A DNA stretch of 64,000 nucleotides from assembly GCA_027600665.1 (NCBI GenBank), contig JADGJL010000007.1, positions 62,001 through 126,000 on the forward strand, read 5' to 3'. Source of the DNA: Irineochytrium annulatum. Its lineage: Eukaryota > Chytridiomycota > Chytridiomycetes > Chytridiales > Chytridiaceae. Under the pieces are notes generated by a model. That model searched no databases and was not told where the DNA came from. It was given only the letters and a program-made list of their open reading frames with translations. Shown one piece after another: positions 46,301-54,530 of this stretch; positions within the stretch are counted from its first letter, which is position 1, and each line of letters starts with the position of its first letter. Position numbers and translations under genes: made by a program.

Positions 46301-48516
46301 GCTCCACCGACTGCCTCAACGATTGCCTCTAACTGTGTACCATCTCCTTGCACGATGCTTGCTGGATCAGGCGTAACGATAACTCCGTTTACTGCTGGTG
46401 CATACGTCACCGTAATGGTTGCTGTACCCACCTTACTGCTGTCTACCGTCGAAGTTGCCGTAATGGTGTAGTTCCCTGGCATAGCGTCTGGGGCAACCGT
46501 CACGAAGCCAGTATCGCTTACCTCAACCTTGTGATCCGTATCACTGCTGGCCCATGTCACCGTTGCTCCGGCCCCACCTACAGCGTTTACCGTTGCGACC
46601 AGTTGTCTGCTCTCTCCTTGCATCAAACTGTCGGTATCTGGGCTAACACTAACGCTATTAACAGCTGGTGCATAGGTAACCGTAATGACCGCTGATTGCC
46701 TCTTACCCGTATCATAAGTGGAAGATGCTGTAATGATGTAGTCGCCCGGTGCAGCATCCGATGCTACACTAACCTTCCCCGTTGCATCTACCGTTACTTT
46801 GTTACTGAGATCACTGCTATGCCAGCTTACCGTGTCTGGCGCTCCACCTACGGCAACTACCGTTGCCGTTAACTGGGTGCTCTCACCCTGCATCAGGCTA
46901 TCCGTACTTGGATTAACGGTTATACTCTGAACTGCTGGTGCATATGTCACCGTAACGGTTGATGTAGCTGTCTTGGTACTATCGAACGTGGAAGTCGCCG
47001 TGATGATGTAATTACCTGGTGTTGCGTCCCGTGCAACTGTAACTAAACCCGTAGCATTAACTGCGACCTTGTTCGTTGCATCACTACTGCTCCATGTCAC
47101 CGTTGTTGGCGCCTCTCCTACGGCGTTAACAGCAGCCGATAGTTGCCTGCTTCCACCCTGCATCGTACTTGTCGTGATCGGGCTCACAGTTACACTGGTG
47201 ACGCTTGGTGGAGGCGGCGGCGTGAATTGAGCTGCCCTTATATTTACCACTTTTCTGTCATCCTCGTCCCACACCGCATACAGCGCTCCATTCATTGCTG
47301 TTATGGCAGGACTTGTGGCAGTTTTAGTTGTAAAAACATTCAATCCACCATTCCTTCCATTTTCAGCCAGAACCCATCCATTGCCGTCATATTTTTTCAC
47401 ACGAATCTTAAAAATAGCAATAGCATTACTGATCACTCCGGAATATTCGCCCCAAACGGCATATAATTCATTATTCAGAGTTGCCAGCTCCACTGTGAAG
47501 GTACGAAAATCAGTGCCAACATTAATCCCTGTCTGTCCCCCACCGTCAATACTGGTCCAGTTGTTACCATCGTACTGTTTAACTCGGACTTGATCGTCTG
47601 TTCTACTGATTGGTTCTGTCCATGCCATGTATAAGATATCGTTAATAACAGCAAATGAGGGATTGGTTGGAATAACCGTAGAAGTTATATTTAATCCAAC
47701 CCCACCGTCTGCCAATGACCAGTTTGATCCAGCATATTTTTTGACACGCAACTGATACTTGGCACCGGTCAAATACTCGACCCACGCTACGTATAAATCA
47801 TCCCCCATTACTGTAATGATGGGCGTTGCTGCACCACTACCCGGGTTTACGTTTAATCCCTCTGTTCCGCCCCCATCGAGGCTTGCCCACGTGGTGCCAT
47901 TATACTTCTTCATGCGAATCTTAGCTGCTTCAACCCAAGTTGCGTACAACTCCCCTTTATATGCAGTTAACATGGGAGTACTCGCATTTAATGAGGGACT
48001 TTCATTAATTCCTTCTGTGCTTCCTCCTTCAGCATTTGTCCAGCTCGTACCGTCATATTTTTTGACCCGAATCTGGCCAATAGAAGAAGTTTTCATTTCC
48101 GTCCAAGACAAATATAGAGCGTTATTGTACACGGCGAGGGTCGGAGATACGACATCTTTGGTTAAATCGTAATTCAGACCATATGTTGGGTGACCGCCGT
48201 CAACACTAATCCAGTTTGAGCCATTAAACTTTTTAACTCTGATCTGGCTAATCGTAGGCGTACTCGGAATCGTTTCTTTCCATGCCACATAAATCTCACC
48301 ATTCCATTCCACTATGGCAGGTTTTTCACCCCTCATGGCTGAATTTACATTAATGCCAGTTGCTCCATTCCCATCAATGATCGACCAGCCGGATGCCGCC
48401 GAAGTTACACCGCCCCCAATCACTAAAGATGGTATAAAAAGAATGATGGCTAGAAACAGATGTGCCATTCTTCGAAAATTTCCGTATTTCTTACTTGCTC
48501 CCCCCACTGAAATCAT
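43381..48516 (-). CDS. Large SLH-domain surface protein with propeller-like, Ig-like and FN3 domains
   Basis: A 1711-residue exported protein. The signal peptide ends near TSAASG (about residue 42). About 42-440: seven imperfect repeats of about 55 residues (LYVAWVE then IRVKKYDG then WxxxDGG); the N-terminal GWSIIDGNGATG supplies the missing last strand, as in a closed seven-bladed propeller. About 440-985: six Ig-like (BIG2-type) repeats of exactly 90 residues. Then a beta-sandwich, two FN3 domains, a proline/threonine linker, an unrecognised domain and three SLH domains (TRAEFAAIMVRGLGL, TREQAMVILAKAM, TRAEIATIMQRLL) that anchor it to cell-wall polymer. The ATG at 48516 follows GGAGGGGGAG. 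It probably displays a binding head at the surface; the ligand is unknown. Confidence 0.92.
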   Translation of the reverse strand: MISVGGASKKYGNFRRMAHLFLAIILFIPSLVIGGGVTSAASGWSIIDGNGATGINVNSAMRGEKPAIVEWNGEIYVAWKETIPSTPTISQIRVKKFNGSNWISVDGGHPTYGLNYDLTKDVVSPTLAVYNNALYLSWTEMKTSSIGQIRVKKYDGTSWTNAEGGSTEGINESPSLNASTPMLTAYKGELYATWVEAAKIRMKKYNGTTWASLDGGGTEGLNVNPGSGAATPIITVMGDDLYVAWVEYLTGAKYQLRVKKYAGSNWSLADGGVGLNITSTVIPTNPSFAVINDILYMAWTEPISRTDDQVRVKQYDGNNWTSIDGGGQTGINVGTDFRTFTVELATLNNELYAVWGEYSGVISNAIAIFKIRVKKYDGNGWVLAENGRNGGLNVFTTKTATSPAITAMNGALYAVWDEDDRKVVNIRAAQFTPPPPPSVTSVTVSPITTSTMQGGSRQLSAAVNAVGEAPTTVTWSSSDATNKVAVNATGLVTVARDATPGNYIITATSTFDSTKTATSTVTVTYAPAVQSITVNPSTDSLMQGESTQLTATVVAVGGAPDTVSWHSSDLSNKVTVDATGKVSVASDAAPGDYIITASSTYDTGKRQSAVITVTYAPAVNSVSVSPDTDSLMQGESRQLVATVNAVGGAGATVTWASSDTDHKVEVSDTGFVTVAPDAMPGNYTITATSTVDSSKVGTATITVTYAPAVNGVIVTPDPASIVQGDGTQLEAIVEAVGGASTEVTWSSSDLTGKVSVSNTGFVTVAADAVPGDYTITATSIEDSSKMGRATVTVMYAPAIHNIAVNPENASVAQGRTEQLTATVTAVGGADSSVMWTSNDSSNKVTVSSMGNVSVASDAVPGDYVITATSVYDLTKVATATIKVTYAPAVNSVTVNPITDSLMQGESRQLTATVDTVGGADVTVMWSSSDATNKVKVSDSGYVTVEADAEPGEYTIYATSTADISKKGSMVLTVTAAPTYTIAPIEDRTLEPLMLDYESGTQETNSVSIQHTGTGNLVHLSASLSGHDSDAFVITQPDAELIAGDQTDFTLRAKDGLPAGTYTATVTLTADLMVPVTFKVIQAVNLPNAPANPRNLTAEPGDGHVTLKWETEPDVEYRIYMATDDDPDHRVEITAEASSPYTIPELVNGKTYYFVVKAENKGGLSEASNQVSVIPSSVPGSPTDVTATSGNGQATVRFAAPVHDGGSPITGYEVTVSPGNTIITGSTSPITVTGLSNGISYTFTVKAINGAGKSTDSARSNAVVPAAASAPSTNPPVTQAPSNPQLTPVTPPTTPTTGVNILVNGKVENAGQAIISRRDQQTALAIVVDQQKLNDRLAEEGQHAVVTIPINQTYDVFVGELTGEMIKTMEDYQAILEFKTEQASYTVPAGQIRIGEIASQVGVSNDLQEIKVQIEIAAPTSVQSDIVGRAVAQNDLTLIAQPLNFTVNAVYGDKSVEVKNFDAYVERTIAMPEGIDPNKITTGVVVEPDGSVRHVPTKVRQNNGRYEAQINSLTNSTYAVVWHPLQFTDVMHHWGKEAVNDMGSRMIVEGVGNGTFNPDRAVTRAEFAAIMVRGLGLRPENGETPFTDVKTEDWYNGAIRTAHAYGLINGFEDGTFHPNETITREQAMVILAKAMMITGLKDSLNAEPLDATLQSFNDAAAVSAWARSSAVDSAKSGLVQGRSQTLLAPKGKVTRAEIATIMQRLLQKSNLI
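45577..47196 (-). repeat. Six tandem 270-bp repeats coding for Ig-like domains
   Basis: Each unit encodes 90 residues from S-V/I-x-V-x-P to TYAPAVN, with no length variation between units; only the last ends differently (TAAPTYT). High similarity at DNA level makes unequal crossing-over and assembly collapse possible here. Confidence 0.85.
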
Positions 48517-48687
48517 TACATGTCTCCCCCTCCGCAATATTAATCAGTTGCATTCTACTCAGCATAACGGAGCACACCTTAAAAAAACCTTAAAAAACGA
48601 TGTTATTCGACTTTATTCGACGACATTAATCATACCCGTCCACCAATCCACATTTTCAGTTAACTATCCATCAAATAAATACAAAAA

Positions 48688-48715
48688 GAGCCCCACCGCA
48701 TGTACGATGGAACCC
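48688..48715 (-). terminator. Terminator after the hybrid kinase gene
   Basis: Minus-strand GGGTTCCATCG pairs with CGGTGGGGCTC (several G-U pairs) and is followed by five T residues, 20 bases past the stop. Confidence 0.6.
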
Positions 48716-48736
48716 ATTGATATAACATATGTTCTC

Positions 48737-51700
48737 TTAAGACAGCCCATTAGGAATATGAAAGGCAACGCTCGTTCCATGCCCAGGTTCACTCGTTAGT
48801 ACCAGTGAAGTTCCGTATTCAAATCTCAATCGCTTATCGATATTTCGTAAACCTACTCCTTGCTGGACGGCCGATTCGCTATGTTCAAGTAATATCTTCT
48901 TACGGTCGGGAGGAATTCCGACTCCGTCATCGGATACAACAAATAACCAATCCTCTTCTAATCTCTCCACTATCAATTTCACTGTTCCGCCTTCAATTCG
49001 ATCTCCGATGCCGTGACGAATCGCATTTTCGATCAACGGCTGAAGCAGCAACGGTGGTATCTGTAAACGATATGCCTCTTCAGGAATCTCATATTGGAAG
49101 CAAATACGGTCCCTGAATCTTGCCTGCTCAATCTGTACATAGGTTTGAATAAGCTTGAATTCCTCATCGAGTTCGATGCGTTTATCTGAATTGCTGAACC
49201 GAAAGCTTCCTCGCAAATAATCAGCCAACGCGATGATCATGCTCCGCGCACGCTCTATATCTGTATAACTGGAGGCAACGATACTATTAAGAACGTTATA
49301 TAGAAAATGCGGCTTGATCTGCGATTGAAGGAAAGCCACTTCCATATATACCGCACGTCCCAATGATTCCTTCATGGCAAGCAAACTTCCGATTCGGGCT
49401 TTTAATTCTTCCAAATCAAACGGTTTGGGCAAGTAGTCGTTTGCTCCAACCTGATATGCAGCCACCTTATCCTGTGGTTGAATTGCCGCAGTAACCATCA
49501 ACACGGGCAACTCCAGGAGTGAATAGCGCTTGCGAATTTCTTGACATACTTCGTATCCGGACATGCCTGGCATCATCAGGTCCAGAATGACAAGGTCAAT
49601 TCTGCCCGGTTCATCGATCTGGCGAAGTGCTTCGTATCCATCTTTGACTGCGATGATCCGATAGTCATGGGATTGTAGCGTATCCAGCAAAACCTTCAGA
49701 TTGACATATTGATCATCAACGATCAAAATCGTGCGCTTACCAGCGGCATTCGCAATATACGGTGTAGGAAACGAATACTCGTTCTCCAAAGGTTGAATGT
49801 ATGATGCTGATGAATGGTCCGAGCTAGCTATATTTTCATTATTTGACGTTGCCCGCTGCAGGGTAAACGTGAATGTCGTCCCCACGTCCAGGGTTGAGCT
49901 CACGGATAGTGTCCCCCCTTGCAGATTAATCAGCTGCTTAGCGATAGACAGCCCAAGCCCGGAGCCGCGTTGGCTTACTTCTTCCATGGATTTGAACGGC
50001 TCAAAAATATACGGCATATCCTCCGGATGTATACCCGCTCCCGTATCCTGTACTTCGAATTGCAACAGGCCTTCTTGTTCCTTCCCGGCAACAATGATCG
50101 TTCCGTTCTCTGTGTACTTCATTGCATTGTCCAGCAGATTGCTAATGACCTGACTTAACCTGATTTCATCAGCATAAGCGAGCGGCAAGTCCGCTGGCAC
50201 CTGATTGACGAGTTGAATCTCCTTTTCCGCACTGAGATAAGAGTAGAAACGGATTTGCATCTCTACGACTGAACGGACATCGACTGGCGCCGGATCAATT
50301 CTAAGCTCCCCCTGTTTAAGCTTCGACAAGTCCAGAATGTCATAGACAATCTGAGAAAGCTTCCTGGTAATATCGATCATCAACTGAAGCTTCTCTCGTT
50401 GCCCTGACGTAGGAGGTAACGCAGTATCATCAAGCATAGACCGGGATATGTTCATAACACCATGAAGAGGCGTCTTGAATTCGTGTGAGGTACGTGCGAG
50501 AAAATCATCCTTGTGCTTGTCCGCCTCCATTAACTGACCCGAGAGTTCCTCTATTCTCTGGAATGCGTTTGAGAAGCGGAGCGACATCAATAGTGCAAGC
50601 ATGAGCAGTACAAGAAATGGCTCGACGGGTGGCAGCGAATAGATCGGAACGCCAAAGTAGACGTTTAAGTTCTGGTTCAACACTAGCGCGTTCAAAGCCA
50701 TCGCCGCCACAGCCAGATACCAGCTGCCAGCCACTCTATTTAGAACAGCATATACAAACACATAGGTGGCGTACAACAAAGCTAACGTGACGTACAGTGA
50801 TGTCACAAGGCGAAACGGCCCTGTCGTAATTTGCGTAGCAAAGCCCATATGCAAGAGAAGTAAAGCACCTCCTGATAGTAGTCCTGCCTTCGTAAATCCT
50901 CTATAACTGTAGGGACGAAAAGCAGTATACACATACAAGAAAAATCCTACACCTACCCCAATGGTCAACACCATTTGAATGCGAAAATATAGCCAAAATG
51001 GAAGTGGGCCCAGCGCATCGAACAGCACCCTCTCCCCGCTGATGCTTGTAAACGCTGCAATAAATACACAGACGAGTCCAAATACAACAAGGGACTGATC
51101 ATTCCTGCGCTGAGAAAATAATCCGATAAAATACAGCCCCATGATCAGGAAGGCTGTTAGAGCAATCCAATCGTGTGCTGTCGCGACATCCCGAATTTTC
51201 GCAATTTGGTCAGCCTTTCCAAATTGGATAGACTCTCCGATTCCACTCGTTACCCGGAATTCATGGTTGGCAACTTCGATCACGATATCGTTCCAGCCTG
51301 GCTTTAAAGTGAAATAACTGACATATGGCTTGTTAAGCGCCCAATAATCGTCTTTGTGATCGGGATACCCGCTTGAGCCCACGACTTGCCCGTTGACGAT
51401 AAGCCTATTGCAGATCAATATGGCTGCCGTCTTCATTCCATATATGACGCTATCGTCATCAATTAAAAGCCTCAAACGATACGTTGCCACACCCAACGTA
51501 TCCATCTGTTTGGACCATGACCCGGGCACCTGAATGAAAGAAGGGGCTTCATCTCCCGCTTCCTCAGAGGTGAGGGGATGGCTGAAGAGTAGTCGATTCG
51601 GGTAAAACTCCCATTGCCCGTCCAGCCGGACGACACCCTTCTCCTGAAATGCCCAATTGGTTAAGTCCATGACTCCATTGGCCGCCATCGGCATCGTTTT

Positions 51701-51790
51701 CTTGTTAAAAGTAAAGTATGTTAACAGCATACCGTAAGTCGCGAACAACATTGTCAATGTAATTAGGATCGCAACGATTTTGCGTTTCAT
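48737..51790 (-). CDS. Hybrid sensor histidine kinase with two kinase cores (7TMR-DISM, HisKA, REC, LytS-type)
   Basis: A 1017-residue membrane sensor. Signal/TM helix at 4-25; extracellular 7TMR-DISM-type jelly-roll (about 40-190, WAFQEKGVVRLDGQWEFY); seven helices (about 210-400); HisKA (ARTSHEFKTPLHGVMN) with HATPase to about 650 (GSGLGLSIAKQL); REC (about 690-810, VVDDQYVNL-type start and VILDLMMPGMSGYE); then a LytS/YesM-class core (SQIKPHFLYNVLNSI) with its own HATPase. Two different kinase families in one chain is unusual. The start overlaps the stop of the regulator gene (ATGA). It is the intact paralogue of the frameshifted gene at 22992-26122 and lies next to the SLH gene. Confidence 0.93.
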   Translation of the reverse strand: MKRKIVAILITLTMLFATYGMLLTYFTFNKKTMPMAANGVMDLTNWAFQEKGVVRLDGQWEFYPNRLLFSHPLTSEEAGDEAPSFIQVPGSWSKQMDTLGVATYRLRLLIDDDSVIYGMKTAAILICNRLIVNGQVVGSSGYPDHKDDYWALNKPYVSYFTLKPGWNDIVIEVANHEFRVTSGIGESIQFGKADQIAKIRDVATAHDWIALTAFLIMGLYFIGLFSQRRNDQSLVVFGLVCVFIAAFTSISGERVLFDALGPLPFWLYFRIQMVLTIGVGVGFFLYVYTAFRPYSYRGFTKAGLLSGGALLLLHMGFATQITTGPFRLVTSLYVTLALLYATYVFVYAVLNRVAGSWYLAVAAMALNALVLNQNLNVYFGVPIYSLPPVEPFLVLLMLALLMSLRFSNAFQRIEELSGQLMEADKHKDDFLARTSHEFKTPLHGVMNISRSMLDDTALPPTSGQREKLQLMIDITRKLSQIVYDILDLSKLKQGELRIDPAPVDVRSVVEMQIRFYSYLSAEKEIQLVNQVPADLPLAYADEIRLSQVISNLLDNAMKYTENGTIIVAGKEQEGLLQFEVQDTGAGIHPEDMPYIFEPFKSMEEVSQRGSGLGLSIAKQLINLQGGTLSVSSTLDVGTTFTFTLQRATSNNENIASSDHSSASYIQPLENEYSFPTPYIANAAGKRTILIVDDQYVNLKVLLDTLQSHDYRIIAVKDGYEALRQIDEPGRIDLVILDLMMPGMSGYEVCQEIRKRYSLLELPVLMVTAAIQPQDKVAAYQVGANDYLPKPFDLEELKARIGSLLAMKESLGRAVYMEVAFLQSQIKPHFLYNVLNSIVASSYTDIERARSMIIALADYLRGSFRFSNSDKRIELDEEFKLIQTYVQIEQARFRDRICFQYEIPEEAYRLQIPPLLLQPLIENAIRHGIGDRIEGGTVKLIVERLEEDWLFVVSDDGVGIPPDRKKILLEHSESAVQQGVGLRNIDKRLRFEYGTSLVLTSEPGHGTSVAFHIPNGLS

Positions 51791-52935
51791 TGAAATGTGC
51801 GCCCCGATCCCTCCATCGTGTTCTGAATCAATAACAACGTCTCCTCCTCCAGTTCTGTTCCAAGTTGAATGCGCACGGCTTGCTCTAACTCCTGACTTAC
51901 ACGGTATGCCTCGCTCCGGTTACTGAGTTCCAGATGAATTCTAATCAACTCACGTCCATCGATCTCGGAGTCAGGAACAAGTGACAGTAATCGCTGTAAG
52001 CTATTCGCTGCAAACAAAAGCTTTCCTTGGCTACGATAATACATATACCATTTGCGAAGTGCACGGACATACAACGACTTGATATTCAACTGTCTGGCAA
52101 TTGCCCAGTCAAAATTGCATCCATCCATATAATCTCCGACGTACATCTCGTTCATCTGATCATAATGAAGCTCATTTATGTGCTCTTCCGCCAATATTTT
52201 ATTTAACAATGTCTCGAATTGAGAGACATCTATTGTAATGTCGTTCAGTTCAGCGGAAAACCCCTGATTTCCTTTACGGATATGAATTGCTACACCATGC
52301 TCTGTCAAGCTTCTTCGAAGATAAGAAAGACAGGTGTACAAATACGATTTGGCTTTATCGAGATCGTAACCCGGCCACAACGCCTCTATAATGACAGCGG
52401 CATTTACGCGCTTACCTTCATGATGAATTAGAAATGCACATAGCTCCCGCTCTTTTTTCGTTTTCCATATAACTTCCTTGCCCGTATCGCCTGGTGATAT
52501 GATATGGAATCCTCCGAGAGAAAGAACTGACGGAACTAAAGGCTTATTTTCTTCTGTTAGACTGGACTGCTTGTACAGATCTTTGGTTATCCGTGCCACC
52601 GTATTCTGTAAACGGCTCACCGTAAACGGTTTTAACAGATAGTCGGTTGAATCAATCTCAAACGCTTCTAATGCATACTCGGCATAGGCCGTCGTGAAAA
52701 TGATCGGCAACTCAGGAGAAATGCTTCTTATTCGCCGAGCTGCTTCGGTACCCTTCATACCCGGCATTTGGATATCCAAAAACACAGCATCTATCATGGT
52801 TCGGTTTAAATCTTCCAACGCCTGAAGGGGATTTAGATATCTTCCAGCGATCTCCACATTCCCCATTTGACCAAGCAATATCTCAAGCAGATCTAGTGCA
52901 TCTTCTTCATCGTCAATCAACATGACACGGATCAT
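51787..52935 (-). CDS. Response regulator: REC, winged helix and BTAD (SARP-like)
   Basis: A 382-residue regulator: receiver domain 1-120 (LIDDEEDAL, phosphosite in FLDIQMPG, KPF motif), winged helix at about 140-235 (LGGFHIISPG, IEALWPGYDLDKAKSYLYTC) and BTAD helices to the end. AAGGAG before the ATG at 52935 sets the start; the longer frame to 52998 is rejected. It precedes and overlaps the hybrid kinase, the reverse of the gene order at 22992-27237, where the kinase comes first. Confidence 0.9.
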   Translation of the reverse strand: MIRVMLIDDEEDALDLLEILLGQMGNVEIAGRYLNPLQALEDLNRTMIDAVFLDIQMPGMKGTEAARRIRSISPELPIIFTTAYAEYALEAFEIDSTDYLLKPFTVSRLQNTVARITKDLYKQSSLTEENKPLVPSVLSLGGFHIISPGDTGKEVIWKTKKERELCAFLIHHEGKRVNAAVIIEALWPGYDLDKAKSYLYTCLSYLRRSLTEHGVAIHIRKGNQGFSAELNDITIDVSQFETLLNKILAEEHINELHYDQMNEMYVGDYMDGCNFDWAIARQLNIKSLYVRALRKWYMYYRSQGKLLFAANSLQRLLSLVPDSEIDGRELIRIHLELSNRSEAYRVSQELEQAVRIQLGTELEEETLLLIQNTMEGSGRTFQ

Positions 52936-53051
52936 TGGCTGTTCTCCTTTTTCGTTCATGCTAAAGATTAGCGGCCTTGAATCAATGTTTACATCCAAAT
53001 TTATTTATACATATATATCGGGCGGTTGGCTTCGTCTCTTTAGATTCTGAT

Positions 53052-53363
53052 ATGTTGAGTGGAATTCATCTTGCCGAACTGGAAAAGCTCCTCTACAATG
53101 AAGCTCGACAGGCATTTAACCTGCAGATCGACATTCCGAGGAGGCTTGACTTAAATATGGAAATTTCACTGGATATCATAAAAGATAAAGTCGAATGCTT
53201 GCAGGCTTATGACTTTCATGAACTGGCGCGAGCGATCGAAGAACGTATTGAAATCAATAAGGCATTAATGCTGCGTGTAAAGCAAGTCCAACATCAAGTA
53301 ACGTTTGATCCTATTCGCACCAAAATGTTATATAGCGCAGTCGTGCATTTTGCCTTAGATTAA
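53052..53363 (+). CDS. Hypothetical protein, about 103 residues
   Basis: A helical, charged protein (LAELEKLLYNEARQAFN, LDIIKDKVECLQAYDF, ARAIEERIEINKALMLRVK) with no membrane helix or known motif. The open frame can start at TTG 52977, but that stretch is AT-rich and reads like promoter DNA; the ATG at 53052 has no clear ribosome binding site either, so the start is uncertain. It is divergent from the REC-BTAD gene. I do not recognise the family. Confidence 0.5.
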   Translation: MLSGIHLAELEKLLYNEARQAFNLQIDIPRRLDLNMEISLDIIKDKVECLQAYDFHELARAIEERIEINKALMLRVKQVQHQVTFDPIRTKMLYSAVVHFALD

Positions 53364-53465
53364 TGGACCAAGACTTTGAATAGTGAATACCAGATTACTG
53401 ACTTAATTGCAGTTACTGCATGGTCATATTATGTAGTTACTATTGAGGGTTAAGGAGAGAGTACC

Positions 53466-54347
53466 ATGCAAGAATTAACATTTATGAAGAATTATAAAAA
53501 CAACGAAGTACTGCGCAAGAGTTTTTTCGAGCTTGCTGCCGAGACTTTTGATATTGATTTTGAAAATTGGTACCAGCACGGATGCTGGGGCGAGAACTAC
53601 ATCCCTTTTTCATTTGTGGACGGAGATCGGGTTGTTGCCAATGCTTCCGTTAACATCCTTGAGCTCATCATTCACGGGGAGCAGAAAAAAGCGATTCAAA
53701 TCGGTACAGTGATGACACATCCCGACTATCGAGGGAAAGGACTATCCACTCGTTTAATGAACAGAATTTTAGAGGAATACGAGAACAAATACGATCTCAT
53801 GTACCTTTTTGCCAATGAATCGGTGCTTGATTTTTACCCCAAGTTTGGTTTTAAGCCGGTGGAAGAACATCTTTTTTCAATGGATTATACGGCAAAAAAA
53901 TCACCCAAACCTGTGAACCTTCGGAAACTCGATGTTGCTAACGCGGATGATTTACATCTTATTCAAAAATTCGCATCGGAAAGATTGCCTGTTTCTCGGC
54001 ATTTCGGAACCGCCCAGACGCAAGGCATACTGATGTTTTATTGCCTGAATGTCTTTAGTAATGATATTAATTACTTAGAAGATGAAAACGTCATTGTTAT
54101 TTATCAGAAAGAAGACAATCATATTGAGCTCTTCGACGTTGTTAGCTTAAACGAAATAAATATGAAAGATATCTTGGATAAGATTGCAGATGAGGATACA
54201 GAGACAATCACCTTCCATTTCACACCAGATGCAACAGAACATCTCGTTCTAAAAAGTACCCTCACCAATGACGGCTTATTCGTAAGAATACCTGGTGATC
54301 ATCTCTACCCAGTGCATGTTAAACATCCGATTACTTCAATCGCTTAA
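53466..54347 (+). CDS. GNAT acetyltransferase with C-terminal extension (Eis-like layout)
   Basis: A 293-residue cytoplasmic protein. The N-terminal GNAT domain (about 1-140) has the acetyl-CoA loop THPDYRGKGLSTRLMNRIL and the following NESVLDFYPKFGFKPVEE strand-turn. The C-terminal half (about 150-290) is a second alpha/beta domain without its own acetyl-CoA loop. Acceptor unknown. Its gene has AAGGAGAGA before the ATG and a good terminator after. Confidence 0.85.
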   Translation: MQELTFMKNYKNNEVLRKSFFELAAETFDIDFENWYQHGCWGENYIPFSFVDGDRVVANASVNILELIIHGEQKKAIQIGTVMTHPDYRGKGLSTRLMNRILEEYENKYDLMYLFANESVLDFYPKFGFKPVEEHLFSMDYTAKKSPKPVNLRKLDVANADDLHLIQKFASERLPVSRHFGTAQTQGILMFYCLNVFSNDINYLEDENVIVIYQKEDNHIELFDVVSLNEINMKDILDKIADEDTETITFHFTPDATEHLVLKSTLTNDGLFVRIPGDHLYPVHVKHPITSIA

Positions 54348-54395
54348 TGATTTATTTAATCATACTTTCCTCAGCCATACCTAAAAAAAGATCAA

Positions 54396-54420
54396 AAGGA
54401 GCAGGATTTCCCTGCTCCTT
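54396..54420 (+). terminator. Terminator after the GNAT gene
   Basis: AAGGAGCAGG pairs with CCTGCTCCTT around a short loop. The T tail is short (TTCGTT). Confidence 0.7.
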
Positions 54421-54530
54421 CGTTATGTGAAACTTCTTTCTCTCATCAAACGTAAATTCACAAGGTATAATGAAGTCAGATGACCGTTTGGCATAAATTG
54501 ATGAACATCATAACGAAGGAGAGGACATTT

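Noticed and set aside
45577..47196. Regularly spaced repeats that could suggest a CRISPR array or satellite DNA.
   Set aside because: Units are 270 bp, coding and in frame, and encode Ig-like domains.
52977..53051. Upstream extension of the 103-residue hypothetical protein from a TTG start.
   Set aside because: The stretch is AT-rich promoter-like DNA without a ribosome binding site.
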